A stretch of DNA of 64,000 nt from JACCTH01 sp963761985. GTDB lineage: Bacteria > Actinomycetota > Acidimicrobiia > Spongiisociales > ZC4RG35. The position numbers and the translations under genes were made by a program. Under the pieces are notes generated by a model, which was not told the DNA's origin, did not search any database, and saw only the letters and a list, made by a program, of their open reading frames with translations. Location: assembly GCA_963761985.1 (NCBI GenBank), contig CAVXIT010000011.1, positions 1-64,000 on the forward strand, read 5' to 3'. Below are positions 42,724 to 52,475 of this stretch, piece by piece (the first letter of the stretch is position 1; each line of letters begins with the position of its first letter).

Positions 42724-44691
42724 AGTTCAGCGCTCGACTCACCATCGTCGCCACTGTTTTCCTGGCCATGTTCGGGGTCGTCGGGATCCGGCTCTGGTTC
42801 GTGCAGGTGGCGGAGGGGGCGCAAAGCGCCGAGATTGTCGAAGAGCAGACCTGGGTGCAGGTCAGAAGCGAACCGGCCCGCGGCGACATCTTCGATCGAA
42901 ACGGGACCTTGGTGGTGACCAGCCGGTTGGCGCCCCAACTTGTCATCGACCGCCGGTTCATCGATCCGGCGCAGAAAGACGACCTCATCCAGAGACTGTC
43001 CGGGTTGCTAGGCATCCCCGCGATTGACATCGACGCCGCCTACGAGGCGGCCGGCCTCAACGGACGTTTCCCGCTGACCGAGGTGTCGACTGACACCGCC
43101 TACCGGATCAACGAACAGCTGTCGCTTCTACCAGGCGTCTCGATTGAGAAGCTTCCCCAGCGGGTCTATCTGACCGGGCCGACCGCTGCGCATGTCATCG
43201 GTCACCTCGGCTTGCCCGATCAGGCCGACCTCGAGGAGCGGCCCGAGCTCGACCTCAACGCTCGCATCGGCAAGCTGGGAGTCGAGCGGGTGTACGACCA
43301 AATCTTGCAGGGGACCGCCGGCTACTCCCAGTTGCGGCTCAACCGTCAGTCCGAGGTGATCGACGAAGCGGAGCCGGTTGACCCGATCCAGGGGGCGAGT
43401 CTCTACCTGACCCTCGACCTGAATTTGCAGGAGGTCGTCGAACGGGCACTGGAGAGCGGCCTGTTCCTGGCTAACGAGGTGAAAGACGAAGACCGGGCCG
43501 AGGGGCTCGAGGTCAATCACAACGCAACGAGAGGCGCGACGCTCGTCTACGACATGACCAACGGTGAGATTCTCGCCCTCGCTTCCTATCCCGATTTCGA
43601 CCCGTCGTTGTTCGTCGGCGGGGTCGACACCAGCACCTTCTCCGCCCTCAACGATTCGAAGGCCTTCAACAACCTGGCGGTTTCCGGCCTTTATCCCCCG
43701 GCCTCCACGTTCAAGGCCATCACCTACGTCGCGGCGCGCGAGGAGAGTCTGCCGTCTGCCGGCTGACCTTCCCGGCATCGACGCCCCGAACGGTCTCGTC
43801 CATTGCAACGGCACGTTGCGTCTCCCGGGGTTCGAAGAGGGCAGCCAGCAGATCTTTCATGACTGGTACACCGGCGATAAGGGGTGGCTCGACCTGCACG
43901 AAGCTTTCGAGCAGTCCTGCAACATCTATTTCTGGTCGATCGCCCTCGGCACCTGGCGCGAGTACAAGCTCTCGAACAACGAGAGCATCATCCAGGAGTG
44001 GGCCCGGGCAGTTGGTTTTGGCGAGCCAACCGGAATCGACCTCACCGGTGAGGCGAGTGGCATCGTTCCCGACCGTGCGCTCTTCGACCAGTGGAAGGAA
44101 TTCCAGCTGGAGAATCCGGACGCGCCGGCTCGACTCGAGCCCACCCGGCTCGAATTGGCAGAAGGTCCGTTCCTCGGTGGGGACCTGATGAACCTGGCCA
44201 TCGGTCAAGGCGAGCTCACCTCGACTCCGTTGCAGGTCGCGCAGGCCTATGCGGTCCTCGCCAGCGGCGGGCAGGTCTATCAACCGCATGTGGTGGCCCA
44301 GGCCGTGGCGCGTGACGGGACGGTGGTTTACGAAGCCGACACCGGGCTGGCCGAGCAGATCGACATCAGTCCCGACACGGTGAGCACGCTGTTAACCGAC
44401 CTGAACCGGGTTGTCACCAGCGGTACTGCCTCGGCCGCCTTCCGCGACTTCGGCTCCTCTCTCGACCGGGTCGGGGGCAAGACCGGCACCGGACAGACGA
44501 TCGCCAACAACGACAACCACGCCTGGTTTGCCGGAGTCGGACCCCTCGACGCTCCACGTTGGGTGGTTGTGGTGATCATCGAAGAAGGAGGCAGCGGCGG
44601 ACGAGTGGCGGCGCCAGTGGCGCGCCACATCATGCAATACCTGATGGGCGAGAATCCGACCCCGATCGTCGAAGGGGCGGCCGCCGACTGA
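42720..44691 (+). pseudogene. mrdA: Penicillin-binding protein 2, frameshifted
   Basis: The first frame carries the membrane anchor, the dimerisation domain and the catalytic SxxK motif (PPASTFKAITYVAA). The second carries SCN (QSCNIYFWSIALG) and KTG (VGGKTGTGQ). All transpeptidase motifs are therefore present but split. The frames meet at 43750-43765, where removing one G from GCCGG would restore ESLPSAADLPG. Because PBP2 is needed for rod growth, a sequence error is more likely than true loss. Start is GTG at 42720, overlapping mreD; the end overlaps rodA by one base. Confidence 0.85.
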
Positions 44692-45846
44692 TGACCTTGC
44701 TCGCTCGCCCCGACGCACCCCCGGCGATCTCCGATCGGCCGCGCAACTCTTCGGACCGCATCTTGCTGATCACGAGTGTTTCCCTGGCTCTGCTCGGTTT
44801 GCTGATGATTTACTCGGCAACGAGGGTTGGGCTCGAGCGCAACGACCTTCCCGCCTCGTTTTCGATGGAGCGCCAGATGATCTTCGTCGCCGCCGGCATG
44901 CTCCTCGCCGGGCTCTTTTCCTTCGTCGACTATCGCGAGTACCGGCACCTGGCGCACATCGTCTATGGATTGACGATCGTGGCGCTCGGGCTCGTCTTCC
45001 TCTTCCCGCCAGTCAAAGGAGCGCAACGCTGGTTCGATCTCGGGGCGTTCCAGTTGCAGCCGTCCGAGTTTTCTAAAACGGCCTGCGTACTGGTTCTCGC
45101 AACTGTGCTCAGCGCGGCCGACGCCGAGGCTGCCGTGGACCAAGATTGTTCAGGCCCTGGCGGTCATGGTGATCCCCGCGACGCTGATCTTTCTTCAGCC
45201 TGATCTGGGCACGATGCTTGTCTTCGCCTTCATCCTCATCGTCATGCTTTTCGGGGCGGGCATTTCGGCGCGGCAAGCGCTGGTGCTGTCAGGTGCTGGA
45301 GTTGGATTGACTCTGGCGGTCATCCAACTCGGTCTCTTCCAGGAGTATCAACTCGACCGGATCCGCGTGCTGTTGGACCCCACTCGCGACCCCACCGGTA
45401 TCGGCTGGAACCTCCGCCAAAGCATCCTGGCGGTGGGGTCGGGTCAGCTCACCGGCAAGGGGCTGTTCCGGGGAGAGCAGACCAACTTCCAATACGTGCC
45501 CGAGCAGGGAACCGATTTCATCTTCACCGCGGTCGGTGAGCAGCTCGGGTTCGTCGGCGGGATTCTGGTCATCGCCGCGTTCCTCGTCTTGGTGTGGCGA
45601 CTGCTCGCCATTTCCGCCACGGCGCGTGATCGTTTCGGAGCCCTGGTCGCTCTCGGTATCGCGGCCATCTTTGTGTTTCATGTCTTCATCAACATCGGGA
45701 TGACAATCGGAATCATGCCCGTGACTGGACTCCCGCTGCCTTTCATGAGCGCGGGCGGATCTTCGTTCCTCAACTTTGCGATTTGCGTGGGCGTCGCCAA
45801 CTCCATCTGGCTTCGTCGCTCGCCTGTGCCTGGCGAGGTCGATTAG
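44691..45846 (+). pseudogene. rodA: RodA-type peptidoglycan glycosyltransferase, frameshifted
   Basis: SEDS-family membrane protein. The first frame has the N-terminal half (RILLITSVSLALLGLLMIYS, RQMIFVAAGMLLAG, GAQRWFDLGAFQLQPSEFSK). The second has the rest (TLIFLQPDLGTMLVF, the catalytic-side segment around ILAVGSGQLTGKGLF, EQGTDFIFTAVGEQLGFVGG, TGLPLPFMSAGGSS). The break is near 45130-45140 where PWTKIVQALAVMV resumes in the other frame. It polymerises glycan strands with PBP2, whose gene it overlaps. A single-base error is the simplest reading. Confidence 0.87.
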
Positions 45847-45848
45847 GA

Positions 45849-46430
45849 GTGTTCCGGCCGTCGTCGGGTTGGATCGAAGTCATTTGCGGTCCGATGTTCT
45901 CGGGCAAGAGCGAAGAGCTCATCCGGCGCGTCACCCGGAGCAAGATCGCCCGTCTTCCAGTTCAAACCTTCAAACCCACGCTCGACACCCGTTATGCAGA
46001 ATCAAAGGTGGTGTCGCACTCATCGCTCACCGTCGACGCTTCTCCGGTTTCAGACTCAACCGAGTTGCTGCGTGCCGTTGCCGATGCGACTGTTGTCGTT
46101 GGCATCGACGAAGCGCAATTCTTCGATGAAGGCTTGGTCGAAGTGGCGGAGCATCTGGCTGCAACTGGCAAGCAGGTCATCGTTGCCGGTCTCGACACCG
46201 ACTACCTGCGCCGACCCTTCGAGCCAATTCCGACCCTCGCCGGTCGGGCCGAATTCGTCACGAAGATGCTGGCCGTCTGCCATGCGTGCGGAGGTCCAGG
46301 GCTCTTCACACAGCGCATCGTGCGCTCCGAAGGTCTGGTCGTCCTCGGCGCCCAGGGCGCGTACGAAGCCCGCTGCCGCGCCTGCTACTCGCTTGATGAG
46401 GCCGAGCAGCCGGCGCTGGCCCTTTCATAG
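45849..46430 (+). CDS. tdk: Thymidine kinase
   Basis: Encodes 193 residues. Walker A is ICGPMFSGKSEELIRR, Walker B-like GIDEAQFFDEGL, the lasso region lies around VIVAGLDTDYLRRPF, and the zinc-binding Cys pairs are CHACGG and CRAC. It phosphorylates thymidine in salvage. Start is GTG at 45849, 2 bases after the rodA stop; no other in-frame start fits. The location inside the shape-gene block is not typical. Confidence 0.92.
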   Translation: MFRPSSGWIEVICGPMFSGKSEELIRRVTRSKIARLPVQTFKPTLDTRYAESKVVSHSSLTVDASPVSDSTELLRAVADATVVVGIDEAQFFDEGLVEVAEHLAATGKQVIVAGLDTDYLRRPFEPIPTLAGRAEFVTKMLAVCHACGGPGLFTQRIVRSEGLVVLGAQGAYEARCRACYSLDEAEQPALALS

Positions 46431-46612
46431 ACAAAAGACCCGAAGACAAAGGGATGCGCCGCTGCTAAGATTCGGGATGTCGCTCACTCTGAGTGGCGGT
46501 CTTTGTTCCCAGAACCCGGCCTTGTGACGTAACTGCTTTTTATGACCAGGTCAATCAGTTTCGCTTCATCTCATCGCCAGGCCGCGCGCGTGGGAACTCC
46601 AGCTATTAAGTC
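46431..46612. other. Intergenic region before rng
   Basis: About 180 bases without a coding frame I can support. It should hold the promoter for the rng-rplU-rpmA unit; no clear box or hairpin is evident. Confidence 0.4.
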
Positions 46613-46626
46613 AGGAGCTTTGCTCG

Positions 46627-48168
46627 ATGGGATGGTTTCGCAAGAAAGAAGCCGAAGTCCTCAGGCGTGGAGCCGAGGGGGTTACCGAAGAACGTAAGTC
46701 GTTCATTTTTGGCGGTCAGAAGGTCGAGGTTCGGCGGGTAACCGAAGCCAAAGCCCCGGCTCACAACCGGAAGAACGATCGCAGAGGTCCCGCCAAGCCG
46801 GTGCGGGAATCCAGGTCACAGGCCGTTCCCCGGCGCCGCGTCGAAGAGGAAATCATTGTTGCCCCCGAATCCGGGCGCAAGCAGATGCTCGTCCGGGTGC
46901 TGCCCCACCAGACCCAGGTGGTGGTGTTGGAGGGTCCGGTGCTCGTCGAGCACTACGTGGCCGGTCAGGACCGATCGTCTCTCGTCGGCAACATCTACCT
47001 CGGCAAGGTGCGCAACGTTCTCCCCGGGATGGAAGCGGCCTTCGTTGATTTCGGTTCCAACAAGAACGGCGTCATCTATGCCGGCGACGTCAAGAGCACG
47101 TCTTCGCGTCGCAACGGTCGCCAGGCACGGATCGAAGAGGCACTTGCCGAAGGTGAAGAAGTGCTGGTGCAAGTGGCGAAGGACGCGATGGGAGCGAAGG
47201 GAGCCCGCCTCACCGGGATGCCCTCATTGGCCGGTCGCTACCTCGTGCTAGTTCCCAACTCCGACAGCCAGGGGATCTCCCGCCGTCTCCCCGACCCGGA
47301 GCGCAACCGTCTGCGCGAGGTGCTGGACATCGTCAAACCGGACGGCTTCGGAGTAATTGTTCGCACGGCTGCGCTTCATGCCTCGGCAGAAGAGATCGCG
47401 TCCGACATCGATCGACTGGTGAAAGCCTGGGGTGAGATCGAAGAGATCGCCACCGGCGGCAATGCCCCCCGCCTGATCCACGAGGAGCCCGATCTCCTCA
47501 CCAAAGTGATCCGCGAACACTTCACGGCCGATTTCCGGCGGCTCCTGATCGACAGCCCTGCTGCCTATGAGCAAGTTTGCAACTACCTCCGCGCCACGGC
47601 ACCCGATCTGGTCGCCAAGGTTTCCCTTTACGACGAGGAGATGAGCCTCTTTGAGCGATACCACGTCGAAGATCAGCTCCGCAAGGCCCTCGACCGCAAG
47701 GTCTATTTGCCCAGCGGCGGCCATCTCGTTATCGATCGCACCGAAGCGCTGACCGTGATCGACGTCAACACCGGCCGTTTCGTCGGTTCGTCGAGCCTCG
47801 AAGAGACGGTGCTGCAAAACAACCTCGAAGCCGCCGAGGAGATCGGGCGCCAGCTCCGGCTACGCGACATCGGAGGGATCATCGTTATCGATTTCATTGA
47901 CATGGAGATCGAGGGAAATCAGCAAAAGGTGTTGCGCAAGCTCCGGGAAACGCTGGCCAAAGACAAGACCCGGACCCAGGTGTTCGATGTCTCGCATCTC
48001 GGTCTCGTCGAGATGACCCGCAAGAACGTTTCCGCGGGGCTGATCGAGAGCTTCTCCGAGCCGTGCACCGTTTGTGGGGGCCGCGGGGTCATCCTCCACG
48101 AGGAGGCCGCGACGCATGGGATTCCGGTGGCCTCAGCCCTGGCCCATGACGACGACTTCGAGATATAA
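46627..48168 (+). CDS. rng: Ribonuclease E/G
   Basis: Encodes 513 residues. A basic, disordered N-terminal stretch (about 1-75) precedes the S1 domain (SLVGNIYLGKVRNVLPGMEA, with FVDFGSNKNGVIYAGD). The catalytic core has the metal-binding aspartates in VIDVNTGRF and IIVIDFIDME, and a zinc-link motif CTVCGGRG follows. It cleaves single-stranded RNA for rRNA processing and mRNA turnover. AGGAG precedes the ATG by 8 bases. Placement directly before rplU-rpmA is usual in actinobacteria. Confidence 0.95.
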   Translation: MGWFRKKEAEVLRRGAEGVTEERKSFIFGGQKVEVRRVTEAKAPAHNRKNDRRGPAKPVRESRSQAVPRRRVEEEIIVAPESGRKQMLVRVLPHQTQVVVLEGPVLVEHYVAGQDRSSLVGNIYLGKVRNVLPGMEAAFVDFGSNKNGVIYAGDVKSTSSRRNGRQARIEEALAEGEEVLVQVAKDAMGAKGARLTGMPSLAGRYLVLVPNSDSQGISRRLPDPERNRLREVLDIVKPDGFGVIVRTAALHASAEEIASDIDRLVKAWGEIEEIATGGNAPRLIHEEPDLLTKVIREHFTADFRRLLIDSPAAYEQVCNYLRATAPDLVAKVSLYDEEMSLFERYHVEDQLRKALDRKVYLPSGGHLVIDRTEALTVIDVNTGRFVGSSSLEETVLQNNLEAAEEIGRQLRLRDIGGIIVIDFIDMEIEGNQQKVLRKLRETLAKDKTRTQVFDVSHLGLVEMTRKNVSAGLIESFSEPCTVCGGRGVILHEEAATHGIPVASALAHDDDFEI

Positions 48169-48199
48169 TTCGAGCATTCCCTTTCCCAGAGGTTTGACC

Positions 48200-48565
48200 A
48201 TGTACGCCATCATCCGCGCCGGCGGCAAGCAATCGAAAGTCCAAGTCGGCGATGTCATCGAAATCGAACGCGTCAAAGATCCCAGCGACACGATGAGCTT
48301 CGTCCCACTGCTCGTCGTCGACGACGACGGCAACGCGGTCTCCGATCGTGATCAGCTGGCCGACGCGACCGTCTCCGCCGAGGTCTTGGGCGAAACCAAA
48401 GGCGACAAGATCGACATTTTCAAATACTCGAACAAGTCGGGCTATCGCCGCCACATGGGTCATCGTCAAAAGTACACCCAGCTGCGGGTGACCGGTATCG
48501 ATCTCAAGACCAAGAAGACCTCGAAGCGCACGACAACGAGCAAGGAAGAAGACGCAGATGTCTAA
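48200..48565 (+). CDS. rplU: 50S ribosomal protein L21
   Basis: Encodes 121 residues: MYAIIRAGGKQSKVQVGD start, central beta-barrel and YRRHMGHRQKYTQLRVTGI C-terminal motif are standard. A lysine- and acid-rich tail extends the usual protein by about 15 residues. Its last 8 bases overlap rpmA. Confidence 0.96.
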   Translation: MYAIIRAGGKQSKVQVGDVIEIERVKDPSDTMSFVPLLVVDDDGNAVSDRDQLADATVSAEVLGETKGDKIDIFKYSNKSGYRRHMGHRQKYTQLRVTGIDLKTKKTSKRTTTSKEEDADV

Positions 48566-48848
48566 GACCAAGGCCGGCGGTTCCTCGAAGAACGGCCGTG
48601 ATTCGCATGCCCAGCGGCTCGGACCGAAAGTGTTCGATGGAACGACGGTGAACGCGGGAGCGGTCCTCGTCCGTCAGCGGGGTACTCGCATCCACCCGGG
48701 CCAGAACGTTGGTCGCGGCAACGACGACACTTTGTTTGCCCTGACCGCGGGGACCGTCAAATACGGCACCCGCAACCTGCGCCGCCAGGTCAGCGTCATA
48801 CCCGGAATGAGATCAGTCAGATATCAGATATCAGACATCAGATCCTGA
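48558..48848 (+). CDS. rpmA: 50S ribosomal protein L27
   Basis: Encodes 96 residues. MSKTKAGGSSKNGRDSHAQR and GQNVGRGNDDTLFAL are the family signatures. The last ten or so residues (SVRYQISDIRS) are not part of normal L27. They come from reading into a heptamer repeat array that begins at 48811. The overlapping start with rplU is typical of coupled ribosomal genes. Confidence 0.95.
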   Translation: MSKTKAGGSSKNGRDSHAQRLGPKVFDGTTVNAGAVLVRQRGTRIHPGQNVGRGNDDTLFALTAGTVKYGTRNLRRQVSVIPGMRSVRYQISDIRS

Positions 48849-48870
48849 CATCTGACGTCTGACATCTCTG
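48811..48870 (+). repeat. Heptamer repeat array forming an inverted repeat
   Basis: Units of 7 bases, CAGATAT, CAGATAT, CAGACAT, then CTGACAT, CTGACGT, CTGACAT, arranged head-to-head. As a result TCAGACATCAGAT (48831-48843) pairs with ATCTGACGTCTGA (48850-48862) with one mismatch. It spans the rpmA stop and ends just before the obg start, so it can fold as a hairpin in the mRNA. Confidence 0.8.
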
Positions 48871-50124
48871 GTGTTTGTAGATCGCGTAACCGTCAGACTC
48901 CGGGCTGGTAACGGCGGCGCGGGAGTCGCTTCGTTTCTACGCACCAAGGGCAAGCCGAAAGGGCGGCCGGACGGCGGTAACGGCGGCAAGGGCGGCGACG
49001 TTCTTTTGCGAGCCGATCCTTCCGTTTCCACCCTTCTGCGTTACAAACGCAATCCGCACTACAAGGCCGAGAACGGCACCCATGGGGAAGGTGACCTCCG
49101 TCACGGGCGACAAGGCAAAGACTTGGTCCTTTCCGTCCCTTTGGGCACCATCGTCTCAGAGCCCGGAGGCACCGTTCTCGCCGATCTGGTCCAACCCGGC
49201 CACCAGGTGACGGTGCTCAAGGGAGGACGTGGTGGTCGGGGGAATGCCGCCTTCGTATCTCCCCGGCTAAAGGCGCCGAGCGTGGCCGAACAGGGTGAGT
49301 ATGGGGTCGAAACTCCTTTTGTCCTCGAGCTCAAGCTCCTGGCCGATGCAGCCTTGATCGGGTTCCCCAATGCCGGCAAGTCGACGATCATCTCGTCGGT
49401 CTCGGCTTCGAAATCGAAAGTGGGCGATTACCCGTTCACCACTTTGGAGCCCCACCTCGGAATGGTCGCCATCGATGACCGGGAGTTCATCATGGCCGAC
49501 ATCCCCGGCCTCATCGAAGGGGCGGCGCAGGGGAAAGGGCTGGGTCATGAGTTCCTCCGCCACGTCGAGCGCGCCCGGGTCATGGTTTTTGTGCTCGATC
49601 CTTCGCCCCTGCAAGCCGAACCGGTCGATCGCCAACTCGAGATCCTCGCCAAGGAGTTGGAAGACTTCCTCCCCGAGCTCGCGTTGCGCCCGCGTCTGCT
49701 CATCATCAGCAAAGGCGACTTGCCCGAGGCAAAGTCTTCGCAGCAATTGGTGCCCGAGGCGATGGTCGTCTCGGTGGTGACCGGGCTCGGAGTTGAGAAG
49801 TTCCTCCATGCCACCGCCGACCTCGTCGATCAGGCCGTGAAAGCATCACCCGATCGACCGGGATTCGTGCTTTACCGCCCGGTGGTTTCCGATCTGCGAG
49901 TCGAACGTGAAGGCGATGCGTGGAGGGTTGAGGGCATGTCCGCCTACCGGGCGGTCGCTTTTGCCGACCTCAACAATCCCGATGCCGCCCGTCTGGCAGC
50001 CGAGCGGCTCTCCCGGGTTGGCGTCGATGCGGCTCTGCTCTCGGCGGGCGCCTCACCGGGTGATGAGGTGCGGATCGGTGAATTGGTGATGGAGTTCACC
50101 GTGCCTGAGGAAGAAGTCGAATGA
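48871..50124 (+). CDS. obg: Obg family GTPase
   Basis: Encodes 417 residues. The Gly-rich Obg fold (VRLRAGNGGAGVASFLR, GGNGGKGGDV) is followed by the G domain (G1 GFPNAGKST, G3 ADIPGLIEGA). The G4 motif reads SKGD rather than NKxD. A C-terminal OCT domain follows (residues 330-410). It acts in ribosome assembly and stress control. Start is GTG at 48871. It overlaps proB by 4 bases. Confidence 0.95.
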   Translation: MFVDRVTVRLRAGNGGAGVASFLRTKGKPKGRPDGGNGGKGGDVLLRADPSVSTLLRYKRNPHYKAENGTHGEGDLRHGRQGKDLVLSVPLGTIVSEPGGTVLADLVQPGHQVTVLKGGRGGRGNAAFVSPRLKAPSVAEQGEYGVETPFVLELKLLADAALIGFPNAGKSTIISSVSASKSKVGDYPFTTLEPHLGMVAIDDREFIMADIPGLIEGAAQGKGLGHEFLRHVERARVMVFVLDPSPLQAEPVDRQLEILAKELEDFLPELALRPRLLIISKGDLPEAKSSQQLVPEAMVVSVVTGLGVEKFLHATADLVDQAVKASPDRPGFVLYRPVVSDLRVEREGDAWRVEGMSAYRAVAFADLNNPDAARLAAERLSRVGVDAALLSAGASPGDEVRIGELVMEFTVPEEEVE

Positions 50125-51215
50125 GACATCCGATCGCAACCAAGGCGCCGGTGGTGGTCAAAGTAGGTTCGTCGAGTCTGACGAGTTCGAGTCTGGCTGG
50201 GCGCGAGAGCGGGCTGGACGACTCCGCGATCGCCTCGGTGATCGACATGGTGGCCGAGGCGATGGAAGCGGGGCACCCCACGGTTCTCGTCACCTCGGGA
50301 GCTGTGGCGGCGGGGCTTCCTGCGCTCAAGCTCAGCAAACGGCCCGCCGACCTGGCCGGCCTTCAGGTAGCGGCGGCCGTCGGTCAGGGCTTTCTGATGG
50401 AGCGCTACACCGCCGGCTTCAAAGCTAAGGGGATCATTGCCGGGCAGGTGCTGCTCACCCGGGACGTCCTCGGCAACCGCGATCAATACCTCAACGCCCG
50501 CGCCGCTCTGACTCGCATGCTCGGTCTGGGCATCGTCCCGGTCGTCAACGAAAACGACACGGTGACCGTCGAAGAACTGCGTCTGGGTGACAACGACAAA
50601 CTCGCTGCCCTCGCTTCGCATCTGGTGACCGCCGAGCTGATGCTGATCCTCACCGACACCGAAGGCCTGTATACCGCCGACCCCCGGCTGGTTGATGGTC
50701 AGTTCCTTTCCGAAGTCGCTTACTTCGACGAGGTCCTCGACGGCCTCTCCGGCTCTGGCCCGTTGGGCTCGGGCGGCGTCGCCGGGAAGGTGGCCGCCGC
50801 ACGCATGGCCGCCCATTCCGGGGTGCCAACGATCATCGCTTCAGCCAAAACTCCAAACCTGATCAAACAGGCGCTGGCCGGAGAACCCATCGGGACGTGG
50901 ATCGATCCTCGCGCCGAGCGTCTGCCGGCTCGCAAACTCTGGATCGCATTCGGCCTCGAGGCTGCCGGCTCCCTGGTCGTGGACGAGGGAGCGGTGACGG
51001 CTCTGGTCGAGCATGACCGCTCGCTGCTTCCGGTCGGGATAACCGAGGTCAAAGGCGGCTTCGGCGCCGAGTCTGCCGTCGACGTCCTCGGCCCAGATGG
51101 GCGCGTCGTTGGCAAGGGCCTCGCCGCAATCGAGTCGGATGAGCTGATCGGTCTGATCGGCCAGAAGGGCTCCCGCGAAGCCATCCACCGCGACGACCTC
51201 GTCATCCTCCGGTAG
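50121..51215 (+). CDS. proB: Glutamate 5-kinase
   Basis: Encodes 364 residues. The amino-acid-kinase domain has VVVKVGSSSLTSS, TVLVTSGAVAAGL, the VVNENDTVTVEEL loop and the GSGGVAGKVAAARMA stretch. A C-terminal PUA domain (residues 275-360) is present. It catalyses the first step of proline synthesis. It overlaps obg by 4 bases and precedes proA by 21. Confidence 0.96.
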   Translation: MRHPIATKAPVVVKVGSSSLTSSSLAGRESGLDDSAIASVIDMVAEAMEAGHPTVLVTSGAVAAGLPALKLSKRPADLAGLQVAAAVGQGFLMERYTAGFKAKGIIAGQVLLTRDVLGNRDQYLNARAALTRMLGLGIVPVVNENDTVTVEELRLGDNDKLAALASHLVTAELMLILTDTEGLYTADPRLVDGQFLSEVAYFDEVLDGLSGSGPLGSGGVAGKVAAARMAAHSGVPTIIASAKTPNLIKQALAGEPIGTWIDPRAERLPARKLWIAFGLEAAGSLVVDEGAVTALVEHDRSLLPVGITEVKGGFGAESAVDVLGPDGRVVGKGLAAIESDELIGLIGQKGSREAIHRDDLVILR

Positions 51216-51236
51216 AGCCAAAAGTAGGATTTACCG

Positions 51237-52475
51237 ATGATCGAGGTTCTGGGCGCCGCGGCGCGTTCGGCAGCACGCCGCCAAGGGCAAGCATCGACCG
51301 CGCAGAAGAACGCGGCCTTGATTCGCGCCGCCGAGCTGATTCTCGAGGCGGCCGGCGACCTCGAAGCCAGGAATCAACCCGATCTCGACGACGCCCAGCA
51401 GCAAGGGATAAGCGGTGCTCTCCTCGATCGGTTGCGACTTACCCCGGCGCGGATCGAGGGGATGGCCAGCGGCTTGCGACAAGTGGCGGCGCTTCCCGAC
51501 CCGATCGGGGAGGTGACGGCCGGCTTCGTTCGTCCCAACGGGCTGCGGATGACACGATTCCGTGCTCCTCTCGGAGTGGTGGCCGTCATCTATGAGGCGC
51601 GGCCCAACGTGACGGCCGACGCCGCCGGCCTCTGTCTCAAAGCCGGCAACGCGGTCATCCTCCGCGGGTCGAGCTACGCCCTCCGCTCCAACCTCGCAAT
51701 CGGCCAGTTGCTGCAAAGCGCTCAGAAGGAAGTGGGGCTCGACCCCAACGCAGTGCAGGTGATGGACGATTCGAGCCGGGAAGGCGCCCGGCAACTCATG
51801 CAGGCCCGCGAGTGGATCGATCTCCTCGTTCCCAGGGGCGGTCCCAAACTTCTCGCAGCCATCGAAGCCGAGGCGACTGTGCCCTATGTGATCGATGGCG
51901 CCGGCAACTGCCATGTTTACGTCGACGAGTCGGCCGATCTCGACATGGCGGCCGAGATCGTCGTCAACTCGAAGGTGTCCCGGCCCGGGGTCTGCAACTC
52001 GGCCGAAAAGCTTTTGGTCCACGCCGCGATCGCCGAGCAGTTCCTGCCCAGGGTTGGGCCGAAACTCGAACACCACGGAGTCGAGCTGCGGGCCGACGCC
52101 CGTGCCGCCGAAATCCTCGCTAGCGCCAAGCCGGCCACCGACGGTGATTGGCCCCAGGAATACCTCGACCTGATCATGGCCGTGCGAGTGGTCGATTCCC
52201 TCGACGAAGCCATCGAACACGTGCGCACCTTCAGCAGCGGCCATACGGAAGCCATCGTTACTCGCGACCTCGCGCAAGCGGACCGGTTTGTCAAAGAGAC
52301 CGATGCGGCTGTCGTGATGATCAACGCCGCCACCCGGTTCACCGATGGCGAGGAGTTTGGCTACGGCGCTGAGATCGGGATCTCGACTCAGAAGCTCCAC
52401 GTGCGGGGGCCAATGGGTCTCGAAGCGCTCACCAGCGAGCGCTGGGTGGTGCAGGGCAGCGGTCAAACTCGATGA
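51237..52475 (+). CDS. proA: Glutamate-5-semialdehyde dehydrogenase (gamma-glutamyl phosphate reductase)
   Basis: Encodes 412 residues. PLGVVAVIYEARPNVTADAA, the catalytic Cys in SRPGVCNSAEKLLV and the C-terminal YGAEIGISTQKLHVRGPMGL are diagnostic. It reduces the product of ProB with NADPH. Its stop overlaps the next gene by 4 bases, tying the MoxR gene to the proline genes transcriptionally. Confidence 0.96.
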   Translation: MIEVLGAAARSAARRQGQASTAQKNAALIRAAELILEAAGDLEARNQPDLDDAQQQGISGALLDRLRLTPARIEGMASGLRQVAALPDPIGEVTAGFVRPNGLRMTRFRAPLGVVAVIYEARPNVTADAAGLCLKAGNAVILRGSSYALRSNLAIGQLLQSAQKEVGLDPNAVQVMDDSSREGARQLMQAREWIDLLVPRGGPKLLAAIEAEATVPYVIDGAGNCHVYVDESADLDMAAEIVVNSKVSRPGVCNSAEKLLVHAAIAEQFLPRVGPKLEHHGVELRADARAAEILASAKPATDGDWPQEYLDLIMAVRVVDSLDEAIEHVRTFSSGHTEAIVTRDLAQADRFVKETDAAVVMINAATRFTDGEEFGYGAEIGISTQKLHVRGPMGLEALTSERWVVQGSGQTR

